From positions 1-36,244 of the forward strand of contig JAGVQJ010000176.1 of the NCBI GenBank assembly GCA_020051775.1: a stretch of 36,244 nt of DNA. Direction: 5' to 3'. This document shows, piece after piece, positions 16,155 through 23,593 of this stretch. The DNA comes from Calditrichota bacterium (lineage in GTDB: Bacteria > Electryoneota > B3-LCP). Below the pieces are notes generated by a model. The model did no database searches. It was not told the DNA's origin and saw nothing but the letters and a program-made list of their open reading frames with translations. Made by a program: the position numbers and the translations under genes. The first letter of the stretch is position 1. Each line of letters begins with the position of its first letter.

Positions 16155-17816
16155 TTATCGCACCACCACCGCTTTCTTCACTGCCACCTGCTCGCCTGCC
16201 TGCAATTGAAGGAAGTATACTCCCGCCGGCAACGAGCTTTGATCGAGGCGTATAGCGTGTTGGCCGTCCGTTTTGTATCCCTCTTCTAATACTGACATTC
16301 TGCGTCCCAAGAGGTCATAAAGTTCCAATTTGATTTGTCCAGCTTTCGGTAAGGTGTAGTTCATCCCATTGAAAGATAAGCCGGAAACCACCGATTGGGG
16401 TTGAGGCATGATTTTGGAGGGTGTGCCTAAACTGCCGTCGGCATTGACTCGCTGGGCGGAAATGTCAATACCGGTAGTGGTTCCAAAACGAACGTCTTCA
16501 AGAGCAACTACGGCTCCGTCATTTCCATCTGAAGTAGCGACCCGGGGACCGATAATAGGTCCGCCGCCGGGAGTTTCCCCACCGATGGCCACAAGGCTTT
16601 GCCAGACCAGATTACCGCTATTGTCAACGCGATAAGCCTTGACACGGGTTATATCCGGATTCGGGGTATAGGTAAAATCAAGGAGCAGGCTGATCATGCC
16701 CTCGGCAACGGGTACCAAAATACCTCCATAAGGACGTCCATTAGGCGAAAATAATAGATTACCGTCAAGATCCCAGCGGTACAAACGATCCACAAAATTT
16801 TCTGATTCCCAGAGCCAGATTGATCCCTCCACGGGGTGGCGTAACAGGTTGCCATATCCGTGTTCGTTGAAATTAGGACTGGTCCAGAGCCAGCGTACCC
16901 GATAGTGCCCGCCAGAGTATGAAATCCGCATCACCTTGAAGTAATTATTGTAACCGGAAGTGTTCCAGGTCCAAACGCCTCCGCCCCGGCCGTCCGAAAC
17001 GCCTTCCTGCAATCCCCCGGCGCTGATTTGGAAGTTATTGTAGAGAATGGGCGTCCCATTCAATTCCAGCATGGGGAGGCCGTCCGGGTCAAGATGCTGA
17101 GTGTAAAGTTTGTAATTGTTGGCCAGGGAGCGGTCGTCTTGCCAGACCACGATCAGGCCACCTGAATTGTCGGCTACAATTTGCGGATAGGCTTGATTGT
17201 GTGATTCAACGCTCACCGCCACGCCGTATTCGCCCCATAGGCGCTGTCCATCTCGGTTAAATTTCTGCGCGTAGAGATCAGCGTTGCTGCCGGAGACTTG
17301 CATGCCCCAAACGAAGAAAAAATTCCCCGCTGAATCTCCCACCAAATCCTGCAGCACCATGTCTTGGGTTCCGGGCCAAACGGCAAGCGGCACGCCCGTG
17401 GATCCCCACTGGGGGTCGCCCTGGCTGTTGAAGCGTTGGCCGTAAATGTTCTCGACGCCATTGCGGTCATCGCCAAATATCACGATGGCGCCGCCCTGAG
17501 AATCAGATATTGCAGAGTACACACCGTACGTCCAGGACGCCTCAATGACATTTTGCCCGGTCGGACCGAGCAAGGGATTGCCCCGTTGATCCAACACCTG
17601 GTATTTTGAATGTGATCCATTGTAGGGTCGATCCCAGACAATGAAAGTAGATCCTGAAGACAGCCCGACAACTAAAGGATCAACATCTGACCCTGTTTCG
17701 TTGGTTACTATGGCCATCCCCTCCACCGGGTCGTTGGTCCAACCCCAGGCGTGTGCCGGGCATGGCGCGGCCAGCCACGCGGCGGCCAGCAGCAGTATTA
17801 GGGTAGTGGTTTTCAT
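16155..17816 (-). CDS. Exported repeat protein with C-terminal sorting domain
   Basis: A 553-residue protein with a signal peptide (MKTTTLILLLAAAWLAAP, cleavage near AHA|WGW). The body is built of repeated blades with the pattern D-x-R-N/S...IYGQRFNSQGDPQWG, seen near residues 115-150, 210-245 and again near 435-465 (EDVRFGTTTG ... SAQRVNADGS). This is typical of propeller-like exported proteins in FCB bacteria. The last 80 residues are a sorting domain (LPKAGQIKLELYDLLGRRM ... SSLPAGVYFLQLQAGE, ending KKAVVVR). No enzyme motif was seen. There is no clear ribosome binding site before the ATG at 17814-17816, but a perfect promoter lies about 120 bp upstream. Confidence 0.85.
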   Translation of the reverse strand: MKTTTLILLLAAAWLAAPCPAHAWGWTNDPVEGMAIVTNETGSDVDPLVVGLSSGSTFIVWDRPYNGSHSKYQVLDQRGNPLLGPTGQNVIEASWTYGVYSAISDSQGGAIVIFGDDRNGVENIYGQRFNSQGDPQWGSTGVPLAVWPGTQDMVLQDLVGDSAGNFFFVWGMQVSGSNADLYAQKFNRDGQRLWGEYGVAVSVESHNQAYPQIVADNSGGLIVVWQDDRSLANNYKLYTQHLDPDGLPMLELNGTPILYNNFQISAGGLQEGVSDGRGGGVWTWNTSGYNNYFKVMRISYSGGHYRVRWLWTSPNFNEHGYGNLLRHPVEGSIWLWESENFVDRLYRWDLDGNLLFSPNGRPYGGILVPVAEGMISLLLDFTYTPNPDITRVKAYRVDNSGNLVWQSLVAIGGETPGGGPIIGPRVATSDGNDGAVVALEDVRFGTTTGIDISAQRVNADGSLGTPSKIMPQPQSVVSGLSFNGMNYTLPKAGQIKLELYDLLGRRMSVLEEGYKTDGQHAIRLDQSSLPAGVYFLQLQAGEQVAVKKAVVVR

Positions 17817-17846
17817 GGGTCGTTTCGCTTACACATTTTCTGGGCT

Positions 17847-17904
17847 GTCACGGTCCATACCGTGACGGCTTCGTTGGTCCAGCGTCACGGATTGGTCCGT
17901 GACG
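17847..17904 (-). repeat. Two related hairpins in the leader of the gene at 17816
   Basis: GTCACGG/CCGTGAC with a 6-nt loop (17847-17866) and CGTCACGGA/TCCGTGACG with a 4-nt loop (17883-17904). They share the GTCACGG core and both lie between the promoter and the start codon. Confidence 0.6.
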
Positions 17905-17934
17905 ACGCTCCAGGAAATGATGATCCGGCAAGAT

Positions 17935-17963
17935 AATATAATCAATTCTCGCGCCGCTGTCAA
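17935..17963 (-). promoter_or_regulatory. Consensus promoter of the gene at 17816
   Basis: TTGACA (17958-17963), a 17-bp spacer and TATATT (17935-17940), the same boxes as the tRNA promoter. Confidence 0.75.
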
Positions 17964-18011
17964 GTGCAATTAATTGCGCAGGGAAGATTTATAGGTTTGG
18001 GCGATTGGCAG

Positions 18012-18071
18012 ATCCCCCCTATCCCGCCTTGATAAGGGGGGATTATAGGGGCGGGACAAGCCCGCTCCCTA
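18012..18071. repeat. Two adjacent palindromic elements
   Basis: ATCCCCCCTAT pairs with ATAAGGGGGGAT (18012-18043, one bulge), followed by TAGGGGCGGG pairing with CCCGCTCCCTA (18046-18071, one bulge). The intergenic stretch 17964-18395 holds no gene and consists mostly of such elements. Confidence 0.6.
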
Positions 18072-18103
18072 CGCGTTTCGGTGTCATTCCGGGCGTTTAT
18101 TTT

Positions 18104-18171
18104 GTCATTCCGGCGGGCTTCAGCCCGATCCGGAATCCATGTTTCTGGATTCCAGCTTTAGCTGGAATGAC
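18104..18171. repeat. GTCATTCC...GGAATGAC interspersed repeat
   Basis: A compound palindrome: ATTCCGG-CGGGCT / AGCCCG-AT-CCGGAAT (18107-18136), then ATTCCAGCT/AGCTGGAAT (18149-18168), framed by GTCATTCC and GGAATGAC. Its minus-strand translation contains VIPAKAGIQ, a peptide widely mis-annotated as protein in many genomes. A truncated copy starts at 18083, and a related hairpin lies at 28626. Confidence 0.75.
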
Positions 18172-18177
18172 ACTATT

Positions 18178-18238
18178 GTCGGGGTCGAGGGCGACCCCGA
18201 CTACGGTGTTCGAGGCACGAGGCGCGACCCCGACTACG
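18178..18238. repeat. Perfect hairpin plus direct repeat
   Basis: GTCGGGGTCG / CGACCCCGAC with loop AGGG (18178-18201). GCGACCCCGACTACG then occurs twice, at 18191-18205 and 18223-18237. Confidence 0.65.
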
Positions 18239-18260
18239 ATTGAGTGGCCGGGAATATGGT

Positions 18261-18313
18261 GGTAGACGTCCTCGTCTGCCACAAACACTACTGCCAGACG
18301 AGGACGTCTGGCA
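18261..18313. repeat. Paired AGACGAGGACGTCT palindromes
   Basis: GGTAGACG/CGTCTGCC (18261-18280, one mismatch) and TGCCAGACG/CGTCTGGCA (18292-18313, perfect). Their tetraloops are TCCT and AGGA, so the two elements are also inverted copies of each other. Confidence 0.65.
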
Positions 18314-18331
18314 GCACAAGAATATTAGAAA

Positions 18332-18351
18332 CCCGACCGTAAACGGTCGGG
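18332..18351. repeat. CCCGACCGT/ACGGTCGGG hairpin
   Basis: A perfect 9-bp stem with an AA loop, about 45 bp downstream of the small membrane protein gene. It could act as a transcription end signal but lacks a T run. Confidence 0.55.
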
Positions 18352-18395
18352 CCACCCTTCAGCTTCCCTGTTCCCTGTTTTCTGTTCTCTGAATA

Positions 18396-18614
18396 TCAAT
18401 CTCGGCTGCGGAAGCGGCCGTGGTAGTACCACGCCAGCCATCCGAAGACGCAGGCTAAGGCCGGGAAAACGAGAGTGCGGGGATTGAATGACATGTGATT
18501 GAGGAAAGTGCCCAAGAGGAGAATGAAGAATTCCAGAAACAACACTACCGCCAGCGCCAGGCAGACGTTGCGGACGGAGCGCGAAAATTTGACAGAGGTG
18601 AGTCGGTCGTGCAT
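18396..18614 (-). CDS. Small two-helix membrane protein
   Basis: A 72-residue protein with hydrophobic segments at about residues 17-37 (ALAVVLFLEFFILLLGTFL) and 47-62 (TLVFPALACVFGWLAWY), and basic ends. No family was recognised. It begins 13 bp after the stop of the PLP enzyme gene on the same strand, so it may be co-transcribed. There is no clear ribosome binding site. It is kept because the hydrophobic pattern and charge layout look like a real membrane protein and nothing overlaps it. Confidence 0.55.
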   Translation of the reverse strand: MHDRLTSVKFSRSVRNVCLALAVVLFLEFFILLLGTFLNHMSFNPRTLVFPALACVFGWLAWYYHGRFRSRD

Positions 18615-18627
18615 AAGTGGCGACCCG

Positions 18628-19812
18628 TTATATCCGACTTAAAGCGTTTTCCAATTCCAAGCGCAAATCATCCACGTCTTCAATACCCACAGAGAGCCGT
18701 ATCGTGCCGGGCAGGATACCCAAGCGAGCGCGTTCGTCAGCAGTGAATTGCACGTGCGAGGTGTTCATGGGCAGCGACACCAAGCTCTCGATGCCGCCCA
18801 GGCTGCTGGCGACGCGGAACAGGCGCAGGTGCTGCAGCAGTTTCAGCGCGTTTTCATCGCCACCCTGAACCCGGAAGGTGACCATACCCGATCCGCCTTT
18901 CAGGTACTTGCGAGCCACCTCGCGGCGCGGGTTGGATTCCAGGAAAGGGTAAAATACCTGCTCGACCCGGGGGTGCTTTTCCAGCCAGACCGCTAAGGCA
19001 AGGGCATTGGCGTTCTGCCGTTCCAGGCGCAAGGCCAGAGTCTTCAAGCCGCGTTCCAGGTAATGCGAGGCAGTGGGATCCAGACAACCGCCATACAAAA
19101 GCAGGTTTTTCCAGATCAGATCCGTGTGAGCGCGGCTGCCGGCGACGGCTCCGCAGATCAGATCGCCGTGGCCGTTCAGGTACTTGGTGCCGGAATGAAT
19201 GACCAGATCCACACCCCAGGAGAGCGGCTGCTGATTGATGGGAGTGGCGAAGGTGCTGTCCACCAGCGCCAAGGCTCCGGCTTGATGAGCAACGTCCGCC
19301 AACGCCTGGACGTCGGGCACCTTCAGCAACGGATTCGTCAGAGTCTCGAAATATACAATGCGGGTATTAGGTTTCAGCGCGTGCTTGGCTGAATCGGCGT
19401 CTTCGGTGTCAAAGTAAGTAACTTCCACACCCAGCGGGATCAACTTCTGGATGATGAAAGAATACGTCCCGCCATACAAGTCGGCTCCGCAGACCAGGTG
19501 GTCGCCGGGCTTCAAGAAGGCCAGCAACGTCGAAGAGATGGCCGCCATCCCGGAGGAGAACACCAGCGCGGATTCCGCGCCTTCCAGCGTGGCGATCTTC
19601 TCAGCGGCGGCTCTCTGAGTGGGATTGCCATAGCGCGTGTAGATATACTCATCCCTCACCAGGCCGCGACGCATGGCGTCGTAAACCGCATCCGTCAGGT
19701 AGAATGTCGAGGACTGATAAATGGGCGTCCCCACCGCCTTCGCGTTGGGATCTTCTTGCACCCCGGCGTGCACGGCGATGGTGGAGGGGCGGTATTTCGG
19801 TGACTTGTTCAT
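18628..19812 (-). CDS. Cys/Met metabolism PLP-dependent trans-sulfuration enzyme
   Basis: A 394-residue fold-type I PLP enzyme of the MetB/MetC/MetY family. It shows YTRYGNPTQ at 58-66, SSGMAAISSTLLAFL at 86-100, FETLTNPLLKVPD at 155-167, and HSGTKYLNGHGD with the PLP lysine Lys210. The C-terminal SLGGIESLVSLPMNTSH with IRLSVGIEDVDDL is typical of the family. It may be cystathionine gamma-synthase, gamma-lyase or beta-lyase; the motifs do not separate these, and no other methionine gene is near. No strong ribosome binding site was seen. The start ATG lies next to the inverted repeat that frames the IVP-type gene. Confidence 0.93.
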   Translation of the reverse strand: MNKSPKYRPSTIAVHAGVQEDPNAKAVGTPIYQSSTFYLTDAVYDAMRRGLVRDEYIYTRYGNPTQRAAAEKIATLEGAESALVFSSGMAAISSTLLAFLKPGDHLVCGADLYGGTYSFIIQKLIPLGVEVTYFDTEDADSAKHALKPNTRIVYFETLTNPLLKVPDVQALADVAHQAGALALVDSTFATPINQQPLSWGVDLVIHSGTKYLNGHGDLICGAVAGSRAHTDLIWKNLLLYGGCLDPTASHYLERGLKTLALRLERQNANALALAVWLEKHPRVEQVFYPFLESNPRREVARKYLKGGSGMVTFRVQGGDENALKLLQHLRLFRVASSLGGIESLVSLPMNTSHVQFTADERARLGILPGTIRLSVGIEDVDDLRLELENALSRI

Positions 19813-19828
19813 CGTGACAATGGAATGA

Positions 19829-20237
19829 AATTATAAATTATAAGTTATATTCATCTTATGATTTATTTTTGAGATTCTTGGAGATCGTCGTGAAGATCGC
19901 TGTTAGTTCCTTGAATTCTTTGTACAGTGGATCAAGTTTCTGTTGTGGTACGATTCCTGATTCTATCAGTAATTCGAGCCAATATTGTGTTTCTTCCAAC
20001 TCCTGCAATGAACCATCTAATTTGCTGATCAAGTCGTTTTTGGATTTTGCATGAATACCTTCACGGAACTGAGCACCGACTGAAGTCCCGCATCGCAAAA
20101 CCTGCTTCCCGATTATTAGAGACTCTGTCTTCTTCGGTAAAGCACAGTATAATTTGATGATTCGCAATGCAAATTGTTTAGTCCGGTCTTTAAGATTCTC
20201 TAAATCTTTCATAAATAATTACTTATAATTTATAATT
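19829..20237. mobile_element. IVP-type gene framed by 17-bp inverted repeats
   Basis: AATTATAAATTATAAGT at 19829-19845 is exactly inverted at 20221-20237, enclosing 375 bp that carry only the four-helix-bundle gene. A near copy of the repeat (15 of 17 bases) stands alone at 29587-29603 without the gene. The layout suggests a small insertion unit; no transposase is present. Confidence 0.5.
19856..20212 (-). CDS. Four-helix-bundle protein (23S rRNA IVP family)
   Basis: A 118-residue all-helical protein. LRCGTSVGAQFREGIHAKSK at about residues 39-58 and LQELEETQYWLELL near 70-83 are the hallmarks of the family first seen inside intervening sequences of 23S rRNA genes and later scattered singly through many FCB and cyanobacterial genomes. 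Its role is unknown. Here it lies between glgC and the trans-sulfuration gene, on the same strand as both, inside an AT-rich 17-bp inverted repeat. Its base composition (rich in A and T) differs from its neighbours, which fits insertion. Confidence 0.9.
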   Translation of the reverse strand: MKDLENLKDRTKQFALRIIKLYCALPKKTESLIIGKQVLRCGTSVGAQFREGIHAKSKNDLISKLDGSLQELEETQYWLELLIESGIVPQQKLDPLYKEFKELTAIFTTISKNLKNKS

Positions 20238-20250
20238 GATAATTTAAAAC

Positions 20251-21474
20251 TTAATTGAAAGCATACCCGCTGGGCACGACCACAATTCCTGCTTTAGAAA
20301 TTGTGAACCGGCGCGCATCATCCTGCGCGTTGACGCCGATTTCAACCCCGGAGGGGATGGTGACGCCTTCATCCACAATGGCGCCGTGAATGCGGCAGCC
20401 CTGGCCAACTTCCACGTGAGGCATTAATATAGAATCAGAAATGTGCGAATAGCTATGCAGGTGAGCGTGCGAACCGAGAATGCAACGTTCGACCAACGAC
20501 CCGGAATTGATGACACCGGCGGAGAGCAGTGAATCCAGGGCAATCCCACGCCGCCCCGGCCAATTGAAAACGGTCTTGGCAGGAGGTCCCGGTTCGCGAT
20601 AGGTATAGACCGGCCATTCGGCGTCGTAGAGATTGAATATGGGCGACACCTGAACCAGATCCATATTGGCTTCGTAGAAAGAATCTATGTCCCCGATGTC
20701 GCGCCAGTATTTGGATTCCTTGCGGTTTTCGTCTACAAACTCATACCCGAAGACTTTCAAGCCCTTGTTGATCATCTGGGGAATAATATCGCGACCGAAA
20801 TCATGATGGCTGTCGCGCTTGTAGTCTTCGATAAGTTCGCGCACGAGAGTGACCGTATCAAAGACATACACCCCCATGTTGATGAGGATGCGGTTGGGAT
20901 CGGAGGGGTGAGCTTTACCGCGCTCCGGTTTCTCTTCAAAGCCCACCAACCGCTGCGTGCTATCCATCTCGAGTACGCCAAACCGGTCGGATTGTTCGAT
21001 GGGAACGTCCACGGTGGCTACTGTCAGATGCGCTTTCTTACGGCGGTGGAAATTCACCATCTGTCCATAGTCCATCTTATAGACATGGTCGCCGGATAGA
21101 ATCAGCACCAGGTCGGGCCGGTGGGTTTCCAGCAGATTGATGTTCTGATAGACGGAATCCGCGGTGCCTTCATACCATTTATTCGCGATCAGATGTTGCG
21201 GCGGCACAGAATCCAGGAATTCGCCCAATTCGCGATTGAAAAAGCCATCCCAGGCCAAGTGGAGATGCCGATCCAAAGTCATGGAACTGTACTGGGTCAG
21301 GAGGTAAATGGCCTTGATATCGGAATTTAGGCAATTGGAAAGCGTGAAGTCAATAACGCGGTAGGCTCCACCGAAGCTGACGGCGGGTTTGGCGCGGTTC
21401 TTGGTCAGGGGATATAACCGTTCACCGCGACCGCCGGCCATCACCAGGGTAATGAGTTTCTTCTGGGAGTTCAA
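20251..21474 (-). CDS. glgC: Glucose-1-phosphate adenylyltransferase
   Basis: A 407-residue ADP-glucose pyrophosphorylase, the committed step of bacterial glycogen synthesis. It has LVMAGGRGERLYPLT (10-24), the PAVSFGGAYRVIDFTLSN block, LILSGDHVYKMDYG, VGFEEKP and KYWRDIGDIDSFYEANMDL. The C-terminal left-handed beta helix carries SILMPHVEVGQGCRIHGAIV. The start is a TTG at 21472-21474: the next ATG or GTG lies inside the first beta strand of the nucleotide-binding motif, and no ATG lies upstream in frame. A weak AGGTG precedes it. A promoter lies about 60 bp upstream. GH57 and ROK kinase genes elsewhere in the window belong to the same metabolism. Confidence 0.96.
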   Translation of the reverse strand: MNSQKKLITLVMAGGRGERLYPLTKNRAKPAVSFGGAYRVIDFTLSNCLNSDIKAIYLLTQYSSMTLDRHLHLAWDGFFNRELGEFLDSVPPQHLIANKWYEGTADSVYQNINLLETHRPDLVLILSGDHVYKMDYGQMVNFHRRKKAHLTVATVDVPIEQSDRFGVLEMDSTQRLVGFEEKPERGKAHPSDPNRILINMGVYVFDTVTLVRELIEDYKRDSHHDFGRDIIPQMINKGLKVFGYEFVDENRKESKYWRDIGDIDSFYEANMDLVQVSPIFNLYDAEWPVYTYREPGPPAKTVFNWPGRRGIALDSLLSAGVINSGSLVERCILGSHAHLHSYSHISDSILMPHVEVGQGCRIHGAIVDEGVTIPSGVEIGVNAQDDARRFTISKAGIVVVPSGYAFN

Positions 21475-21531
21475 AAAAGTACACCTGTGAGGTAAAAATT
21501 ATTATGGTATCAATTTAGTTTTATAGTGTTT

Positions 21532-21560
21532 AAGATAGAACGAAAGTACGGCAAAAGCAA
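21532..21560 (-). promoter_or_regulatory. Probable promoter of glgC
   Basis: TTGCTT (21555-21560), a 17-bp spacer and TATCTT (21532-21537). Confidence 0.5.
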
Positions 21561-21603
21561 GATTTTTTTGAATTAATCCAAACAGAACTGCTAAAACGTA
21601 AAG

Positions 21604-21624
21604 AGGTAGCCAAAAAGGCTACCT
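21604..21624 (-). terminator. Terminator after the phosphate transporter gene
   Basis: A perfect 8-bp stem AGGTAGCC / GGCTACCT with a 5-nt loop, followed on the minus strand by CTTTACGTTTT. It lies 40 bp after the transporter stop. Confidence 0.65.
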
Positions 21625-21664
21625 GAGGGTGCTAACATCATAAGGCACGGATTTTTTAGAAACG

Positions 21665-22660
21665 TTAAAATATATACTTGAAGATCGTAGCGATCGTCCA
21701 ACTGATAAGCCCGCAGACTGGGAAAGTCAGCACCCATGCAGCCACGACCTCCCTTGCCACACCCCATCGCACCGCTGAAACACGCCGGGCCGCGCCCACG
21801 CCCATGATGGCGGTGTTGATTGTATGGGTAGTGCTTAAGGGGACGCCAAAGCTGGTAGCAACCTGAATCACCGCGGCAGCGCCGGTTTCTGCGGCAAAAC
21901 CCTGGTAGGTTTCCAATCGGGACATTCTCATGCCCATCGTTTTAATGATCTTCCAACCGCCGATGGAAGTGCCGATACCCATGACCAACGAACAGAGCAG
22001 CACGACTTCCCAGGGGACAGCGAATTCCGGCAAGATGCCTCCAATTACCAAAGCCATAGTAAAGACGCCGATGAATTTTTGGCCGTCATTGCTGCCGTGC
22101 CCAAAAGCCATGAAAGCCGCCGATAATAGCTGCAATCGCCCGAAGTACTTTTTCACCGTACCCGGACTACTTCGCCGGAATAACCAATAGATACCGCGGA
22201 CGATCAACCAACCCCCGGAAAACCCAAACAGCGTGGAAAACACCAAGCCGATCAGAACCTTCTGCCACCCCACCCAGAGCAGCGCTTCCGGGCCGGCGGT
22301 GGCTAATCCCGCGCCGGCCAAACCGGCTACCAGCGCATGACTTTCACTGGTCGGCAATCCGAACCACCAGGCTAAAGTGCTCCAGGAGACTATGGCCACC
22401 ATCGCCGCACCGATAGTAACCAGATTGATGACGGATGATTGGACGATGCCTTTGCCGATCGTAGCGGCTACCGCAGTGCCTGAAAAGGTCCCGGCAATAT
22501 TCAACAGCGTAGCCAGAAGGACCGCTCGGCGCGGCGCCAGAACGCGGGTGGAAACGACGGTCGCGATGGCGTTGGGAGCGTCAGTCCACCCATTGACAAA
22601 TTCCGCGGCAAGGACCAAGGCTAATATAAAGATCAACTCAAGTGTGAAGCCATCCGGCAT
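21665..22660 (-). CDS. PiT-family inorganic phosphate transporter
   Basis: A 331-residue polytopic membrane protein of the PiT family, which brings in phosphate with H+ or Na+. Both signature repeats are visible: GWTDAPNAIATVVSTR (24-39) in the first half and GHGSNDGQKFIGVF (187-200) in the second. GLPTSESHALV at 101-111 and VPLSTTHTINTAIMG near 275-289 are the paired P(T/S)S-H loops. It lies 36 bp after the DUF47 gene on the same strand, the usual partner arrangement. The ATG at 22658-22660 has no strong ribosome binding site. The divergence of the first motif (GWTDAPNA instead of GANDVANA) is common in the low-affinity branch. Confidence 0.95.
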   Translation of the reverse strand: MPDGFTLELIFILALVLAAEFVNGWTDAPNAIATVVSTRVLAPRRAVLLATLLNIAGTFSGTAVAATIGKGIVQSSVINLVTIGAAMVAIVSWSTLAWWFGLPTSESHALVAGLAGAGLATAGPEALLWVGWQKVLIGLVFSTLFGFSGGWLIVRGIYWLFRRSSPGTVKKYFGRLQLLSAAFMAFGHGSNDGQKFIGVFTMALVIGGILPEFAVPWEVVLLCSLVMGIGTSIGGWKIIKTMGMRMSRLETYQGFAAETGAAAVIQVATSFGVPLSTTHTINTAIMGVGAARRVSAVRWGVAREVVAAWVLTFPVCGLISWTIATIFKYIF

Positions 22661-22696
22661 ATAGACACCAGTTATTGCAATTTGTAGACGTGACTC

Positions 22697-23326
22697 TTAA
22701 GCGTGCTTTACACAAATCCCCTCGATGACATTGGCGACGTCTTCGCACTTGTCAATAGCAGTTTCGACAAATTCGTGAATTTCCTTTAGTTTGATCACAC
22801 GGATTGGGTCTTTCTCGTTTTCGAACAAGTCGAAAAGCGCTTCGCGCTGGATCTGATCGCCCTCGTTTTCCAATTGATGAATCCGTTCGAAGTGTTTGTG
22901 GATGTGGGTGTAAGATAGGCTGGGTTGAAGACATTGAACCAGCATGTGTAGTTCGGTGGCGGCGTTTTCAAGGACTTTAACCTGCGATTTCAGCCGAGTC
23001 GGCGGTGCGCCGATGCGCCAGTGCAGGACGCGAGAGGCGGCGCCGTCGAGCATGTCCATGACGTCGTCCAGGCGGGTAATGAGCAGGTAGATGTCCTCCC
23101 GATCGTAAGGTGTCAGGAAGCTTTTATTCAAGTGATCAACTACCTTATGGGTGATTTTGTCACCTTCGTGCTCCAGTTCTTTGATGCGCTGGACGGAAGA
23201 AATCAGACTGGACTCATTGTCATTCTGCAACAATTCCACAAAAATGACCGAGGCGTCATGAACGCCTTTAGCCGCGTCGTTGAAATGTTCAAAGAACCAG
23301 ATGTCTTTATGAATGAGTTTAAACAT
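22697..23326 (-). CDS. DUF47 PhoU-like regulator of phosphate transport
   Basis: A 209-residue all-helical protein with the duplicated PhoU-type metal-binding motif: ELEHEGDKITHKV (about residues 49-61) and QLENEGDQIQREAL (about 151-164). TIGR00153/DUF47 proteins lie beside PiT transporters and are thought to control them. LTPYDREDIYLLITRLDDVMD is also typical. The ATG at 23324-23326 is preceded by AAGGA with good spacing. It is first in a two-gene operon with the transporter, between a promoter at 23368-23396 and a terminator at 21604-21624. Confidence 0.93.
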   Translation of the reverse strand: MFKLIHKDIWFFEHFNDAAKGVHDASVIFVELLQNDNESSLISSVQRIKELEHEGDKITHKVVDHLNKSFLTPYDREDIYLLITRLDDVMDMLDGAASRVLHWRIGAPPTRLKSQVKVLENAATELHMLVQCLQPSLSYTHIHKHFERIHQLENEGDQIQREALFDLFENEKDPIRVIKLKEIHEFVETAIDKCEDVANVIEGICVKHA

Positions 23327-23367
23327 GGATTTCCTTCGTGCGTTTTCCCTTGATTTAGAGCCAACCC

Positions 23368-23396
23368 AAAGTACTTAATTTCCCCCTTAAAAGCAA
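23368..23396 (-). promoter_or_regulatory. Probable promoter of the phosphate operon
   Basis: TTGCTT (23391-23396), a 17-bp spacer and TACTTT (23368-23373). No PHO-box-like repeat was recognised beside it. Confidence 0.5.
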
Positions 23397-23501
23397 GTAA
23401 AAATACCACTTCAACGTGTCCGTCGTCAATTTGATTGGACTGGTTCCTGCGATGGAATTCTATTCGTCCATTTCAATTCCTCAATTGAATATTAAAAAAT
23501 A

Positions 23502-23531
23502 GGGGTTGAGCGCCGGCGAGCGTTCAGCCCC
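23502..23531 (-). terminator. Terminator after the signalling operon
   Basis: A 12-bp stem with two wobble pairs starting GGGGCTGAACGC on the minus strand, followed by TATTTTTT. It lies 62 bp after the stop of the receiver-kinase gene. Confidence 0.8.
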
Positions 23532-23593
23532 TTTAAGTGCTTTCACGGCCGATCCCTTCGGAAACGAAAGGTCGGGATTATCTTATTTGACCT

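Noticed and set aside
18097-18288. 63-residue minus-strand ORF containing VIPAKAGIQ
   Set aside because: It is the translation of the GTCATTCC...GGAATGAC interspersed repeat, a well-known source of false proteins.
18012-18351. CRISPR array
   Set aside because: The repeats are palindromes of different sequence with no regular spacing or unique spacers, and no cas gene is present.
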